From assembly GCA_030638785.1 (NCBI GenBank), contig DAOWDY010000111.1, positions 1 to 7,434 of the forward strand: a stretch of 7,434 bases of DNA, written 5' to 3'. Under the pieces are notes generated by a model, which saw only the letters and a program-made list of their open reading frames with translations, had not been told where the DNA came from and did not search any database. This DNA comes from Candidatus Thorarchaeota archaeon (GTDB taxonomy: Archaea > Asgardarchaeota > Thorarchaeia > Thorarchaeales > Thorarchaeaceae). Shown here piece after piece: positions 6,001-7,434 of the stretch. Position numbers and translations under genes: made by a program. How positions within the stretch are numbered: the stretch's first letter is position 1; every line of letters begins with the position of its first letter.

Positions 6001-6636
6001 ATGGAACATCCAACTCAAGCTCCAGAAGAACTCAAAACTGGTACAACTACTGTTGGACTGGTTGCAAAAGACTGTGTTGTATTAGCTAGCGACCAGAGAG
6101 CCACAATGGGTTTTCTAATCGCCAGTAAAACAGCTAAGAAGATTTACAAAATCACAGACAGTATTGGTGCAACCATAGCGGGATCTGTTGCAGATGCACA
6201 GGCAATCATGGACCTACTTAGGGCGGAAGCCAAACTCTTTGAAATTCAGAGAGGTCGGCCAATGCGTGTTAAGGCCCTGACAAGACTGCTAAGTAACATT
6301 ATGTTCCAAGCTCGAGGAGGCTACATGCTAGGTAGTCTTGTAGGAGGATTTGATGACGAAGGCCCACAGGTCTTCTATACAGACTTTATTGGTTCTGTAT
6401 TACCAGACAAGTACGTTGCAAACGGTTCTGGATCACCTGTAGCACTTGGTGTTTTAGAAGCAGAGTACAAAGATGACCTGCCGAAAAAGAAGGCAGTTGA
6501 ACTTGCTATTCGGTCAGTTGCAGCAGCAATCGAAAGAGATGCAGCTTCAGGAAATTCGATTCTTGTCAGCGTTATTGACAAGGACGGGTATCAGGAGATG
6601 GACAAGGAGTCCATCATGAAGATTTGGAAGGGGTAG
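6001..6636 (+). CDS. psmB: 20S proteasome beta subunit (precursor)
   Basis: This is the catalytic subunit of the archaeal 20S proteasome, assembled as heptameric rings inside the alpha rings, which degrades unfolded cytosolic proteins fed by PAN/Cdc48-type ATPases. The 211-residue precursor has a 14-residue propeptide ending in Gly, and autocleavage before TTTVGL exposes Thr15 as the N-terminal nucleophile. All expected catalytic residues are present in mature numbering: Thr1 (15), Asp17 (31, in ASDQRAT), Lys33 (47), Ser129 (143, in NGSGS), Asp166 (180) and Ser169 (183, in ERDAASG). Length is normal for active archaeal beta subunits. No alpha subunit gene is in the window. aCPSF1 follows after 121 bases, a neighbour pair known from other archaea. 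The psmB reading frame is intact and looks fully active. Confidence 0.97.
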   Translation: MEHPTQAPEELKTGTTTVGLVAKDCVVLASDQRATMGFLIASKTAKKIYKITDSIGATIAGSVADAQAIMDLLRAEAKLFEIQRGRPMRVKALTRLLSNIMFQARGGYMLGSLVGGFDDEGPQVFYTDFIGSVLPDKYVANGSGSPVALGVLEAEYKDDLPKKKAVELAIRSVAAAIERDAASGNSILVSVIDKDGYQEMDKESIMKIWKG

Positions 6637-6757
6637 TGAATTTCACTACACCTGTGATTTAATTCGATTAGCAGCTGTTGCCACAAGCCTGAATGGGTTC
6701 AAGAGAGCAGATTCTCAGAGAGGTAGGTTTGGGCGTAGATATGAGAAGTGACAACAA
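6637..6757 (+). other. Intergenic region between psmB and aCPSF1
   Basis: These 121 bases hold no open frame of note. A weak TATA-like TGATTTAATT (6655-6664) would place a transcription start near 6685-6690 and could serve aCPSF1. No T-run terminator is visible, so read-through from psmB is equally possible. Shine-Dalgarno complementarity before the ATG at 6758 is weak (AAGTGA, 6746-6751). Confidence 0.35.
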
Positions 6758-7434
6758 ATGGCTTCTAGCGATAATGAAATTTTAGATATTCGCGAGGCAG
6801 TTAAGAAAGCTCTGCCACGTTCAGCTGCAATTAGCAGTGTAGATTATGAAGGTCCTGAGATTGCAATATACTCCAAGGCCCCTAAGATTCTACTAGATGA
6901 TGGAGATAAGATAAAAGCCCTCGCCAGAAAGATGCGAAAGCGTATTGTTGTCAGGTCAGCTCCAGAAGTAAGACTTCCTCATGAAGAAGCTGAGAAGGCT
7001 GTACGGGAACTGGTCCCAGAGGAAGCGGAGATTAGCTCGATTTATTTCGATGACTCACGAGGTGAGGTCATAATCGAAGCCCAAAAACCAGGACTTGTGA
7101 TTGGCCGCAGTGGAACAACACTCAGAGAGATCACACGACATACCTTTTGGCGCCCTAATGTGATGCGAACTCCTCCTATAGAGAGCAAGCTCATTAAACA
7201 GATTCGCTATATTATCCAGTCCGAGGCTAGTCGAAGAAACAAGGCATTCAGAGAGATTGGAAAACGCATTCACAGACAATCCCTCGTAGAAAACGGGTGG
7301 ATACGACTCACGGGATTAGGTGGGTTTAAGGAAGTTGGACGACAGTCTATGTTTCTCCAAACACCTGAATCTAACGTTCTCATAGATTGTGGCGTCAATG
7401 TAGGAACTCCAAGCAAGGCATTTCCGCGTCTAGA
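6758..7434 (+). CDS. fttA: aCPSF1/FttA, KH-domain beta-CASP ribonuclease and transcription termination factor, N-terminal part (3' end cut by window)
   Basis: The frame starts at an ATG preceded in frame by a stop (TGA, 6749-6751) and runs open to the window edge, giving 225 visible residues of a protein normally about 630-640 long. It is the archaeal homologue of eukaryotic CPSF73. It cleaves the 3' end of nascent RNA at U-rich sites and terminates archaeal transcription. Visible are two N-terminal KH-type RNA-binding domains (about 1-145), the second with EAQKPGLVIGRSGTTLREIT (GxxG at 116-119) and FWRPNVMRTPPI. A helical linker with FREIGKRIHR follows. Then comes the beginning of the metallo-beta-lactamase fold, RLTGLGGFKEVGRQSMFLQT (183-202), leading to VLIDCGVNVG. 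The zinc-binding HxHxDH motif and the beta-CASP part lie beyond the edge, so catalytic integrity cannot be checked. Confidence 0.94.
   Translation, partial: MASSDNEILDIREAVKKALPRSAAISSVDYEGPEIAIYSKAPKILLDDGDKIKALARKMRKRIVVRSAPEVRLPHEEAEKAVRELVPEEAEISSIYFDDSRGEVIIEAQKPGLVIGRSGTTLREITRHTFWRPNVMRTPPIESKLIKQIRYIIQSEASRRNKAFREIGKRIHRQSLVENGWIRLTGLGGFKEVGRQSMFLQTPESNVLIDCGVNVGTPSKAFPRL

Noticed and set aside
6638..6665. Imperfect inverted repeat GAATTTCAC ... GTGATTTAATTC after psmB
   Set aside because: The arms have unequal length and no T-run follows, so it is not supported as a terminator or operator.
1..7434. A new defence, mobile or metabolic system
   Set aside because: All genes are recognised core archaeal families on one strand; there are no direct repeats, integrase, toxin pair, CRISPR-like spacing or compositional break.

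Overview
This is a densely packed archaeal chromosome segment. All nine supported genes lie on the + strand, with short gaps, TTTAT-type TATA boxes and GGAG/GGTG Shine-Dalgarno sites. Archaeal identity is clear from the gene content: eL21, the Rpb4-type RNA polymerase subunit RpoF, archaeal Pus10, a 20S proteasome beta subunit with an autocleaved propeptide, and the KH-domain/beta-CASP nuclease aCPSF1 (FttA). The moderate GC and a very lysine-rich N-terminal tail on an FKBP chaperone would fit an Asgard-type archaeon (Thorarchaeota-like is my guess). That placement is weak inference; the domain Archaea is firm.

Layout. Bases 2-580 hold the C-terminal part of a geranylgeranyl reductase family flavoprotein (membrane lipid or isoprenoid saturation), cut by the left edge. 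At 641-2014 is pus10 (tRNA pseudouridine 54/55 synthase). It is followed by rpl21e (2107-2403), rpoF (2414-2749), a DUF655 gene (2865-3476), ksgA (3489-4361) and a HemK2/Mtq2-type methyltransferase (4358-4948). The order rpl21e-rpoF-DUF655-ksgA-hemK is a known conserved archaeal block. It joins the large ribosomal subunit, RNA polymerase, 16S rRNA dimethylation and probable release-factor glutamine methylation. At 5026-5838 is a long FKBP-type prolyl isomerase with a histone-H1-like basic tail. A perfect 11-bp hairpin followed by a T7 run (5852-5900) closes that unit. The proteasome beta gene psmB (6001-6636) follows, then the start of aCPSF1/FttA (6758 to the right edge, cut).

How the genes work together. 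Most of the window is information processing and protein quality control: tRNA and rRNA modification, ribosome, RNA polymerase, translation termination, folding, proteolysis and transcription termination. Probable promoters precede pus10, DUF655, the FKBP gene and psmB. They suggest separate transcription units: pus10, perhaps with rpl21e-rpoF; DUF655-ksgA-hemK2; FKBP; and psmB, perhaps with aCPSF1.

I found no mobile element, CRISPR array, tRNA or rRNA, and no clearly new defence or metabolic system. The points most worth a second look are the basic tail and altered active-site loop of the FKBP, the uncharacterised DUF655 protein inside a strongly conserved cluster, and the bacterial-looking hairpin terminator just upstream of psmB-aCPSF1.
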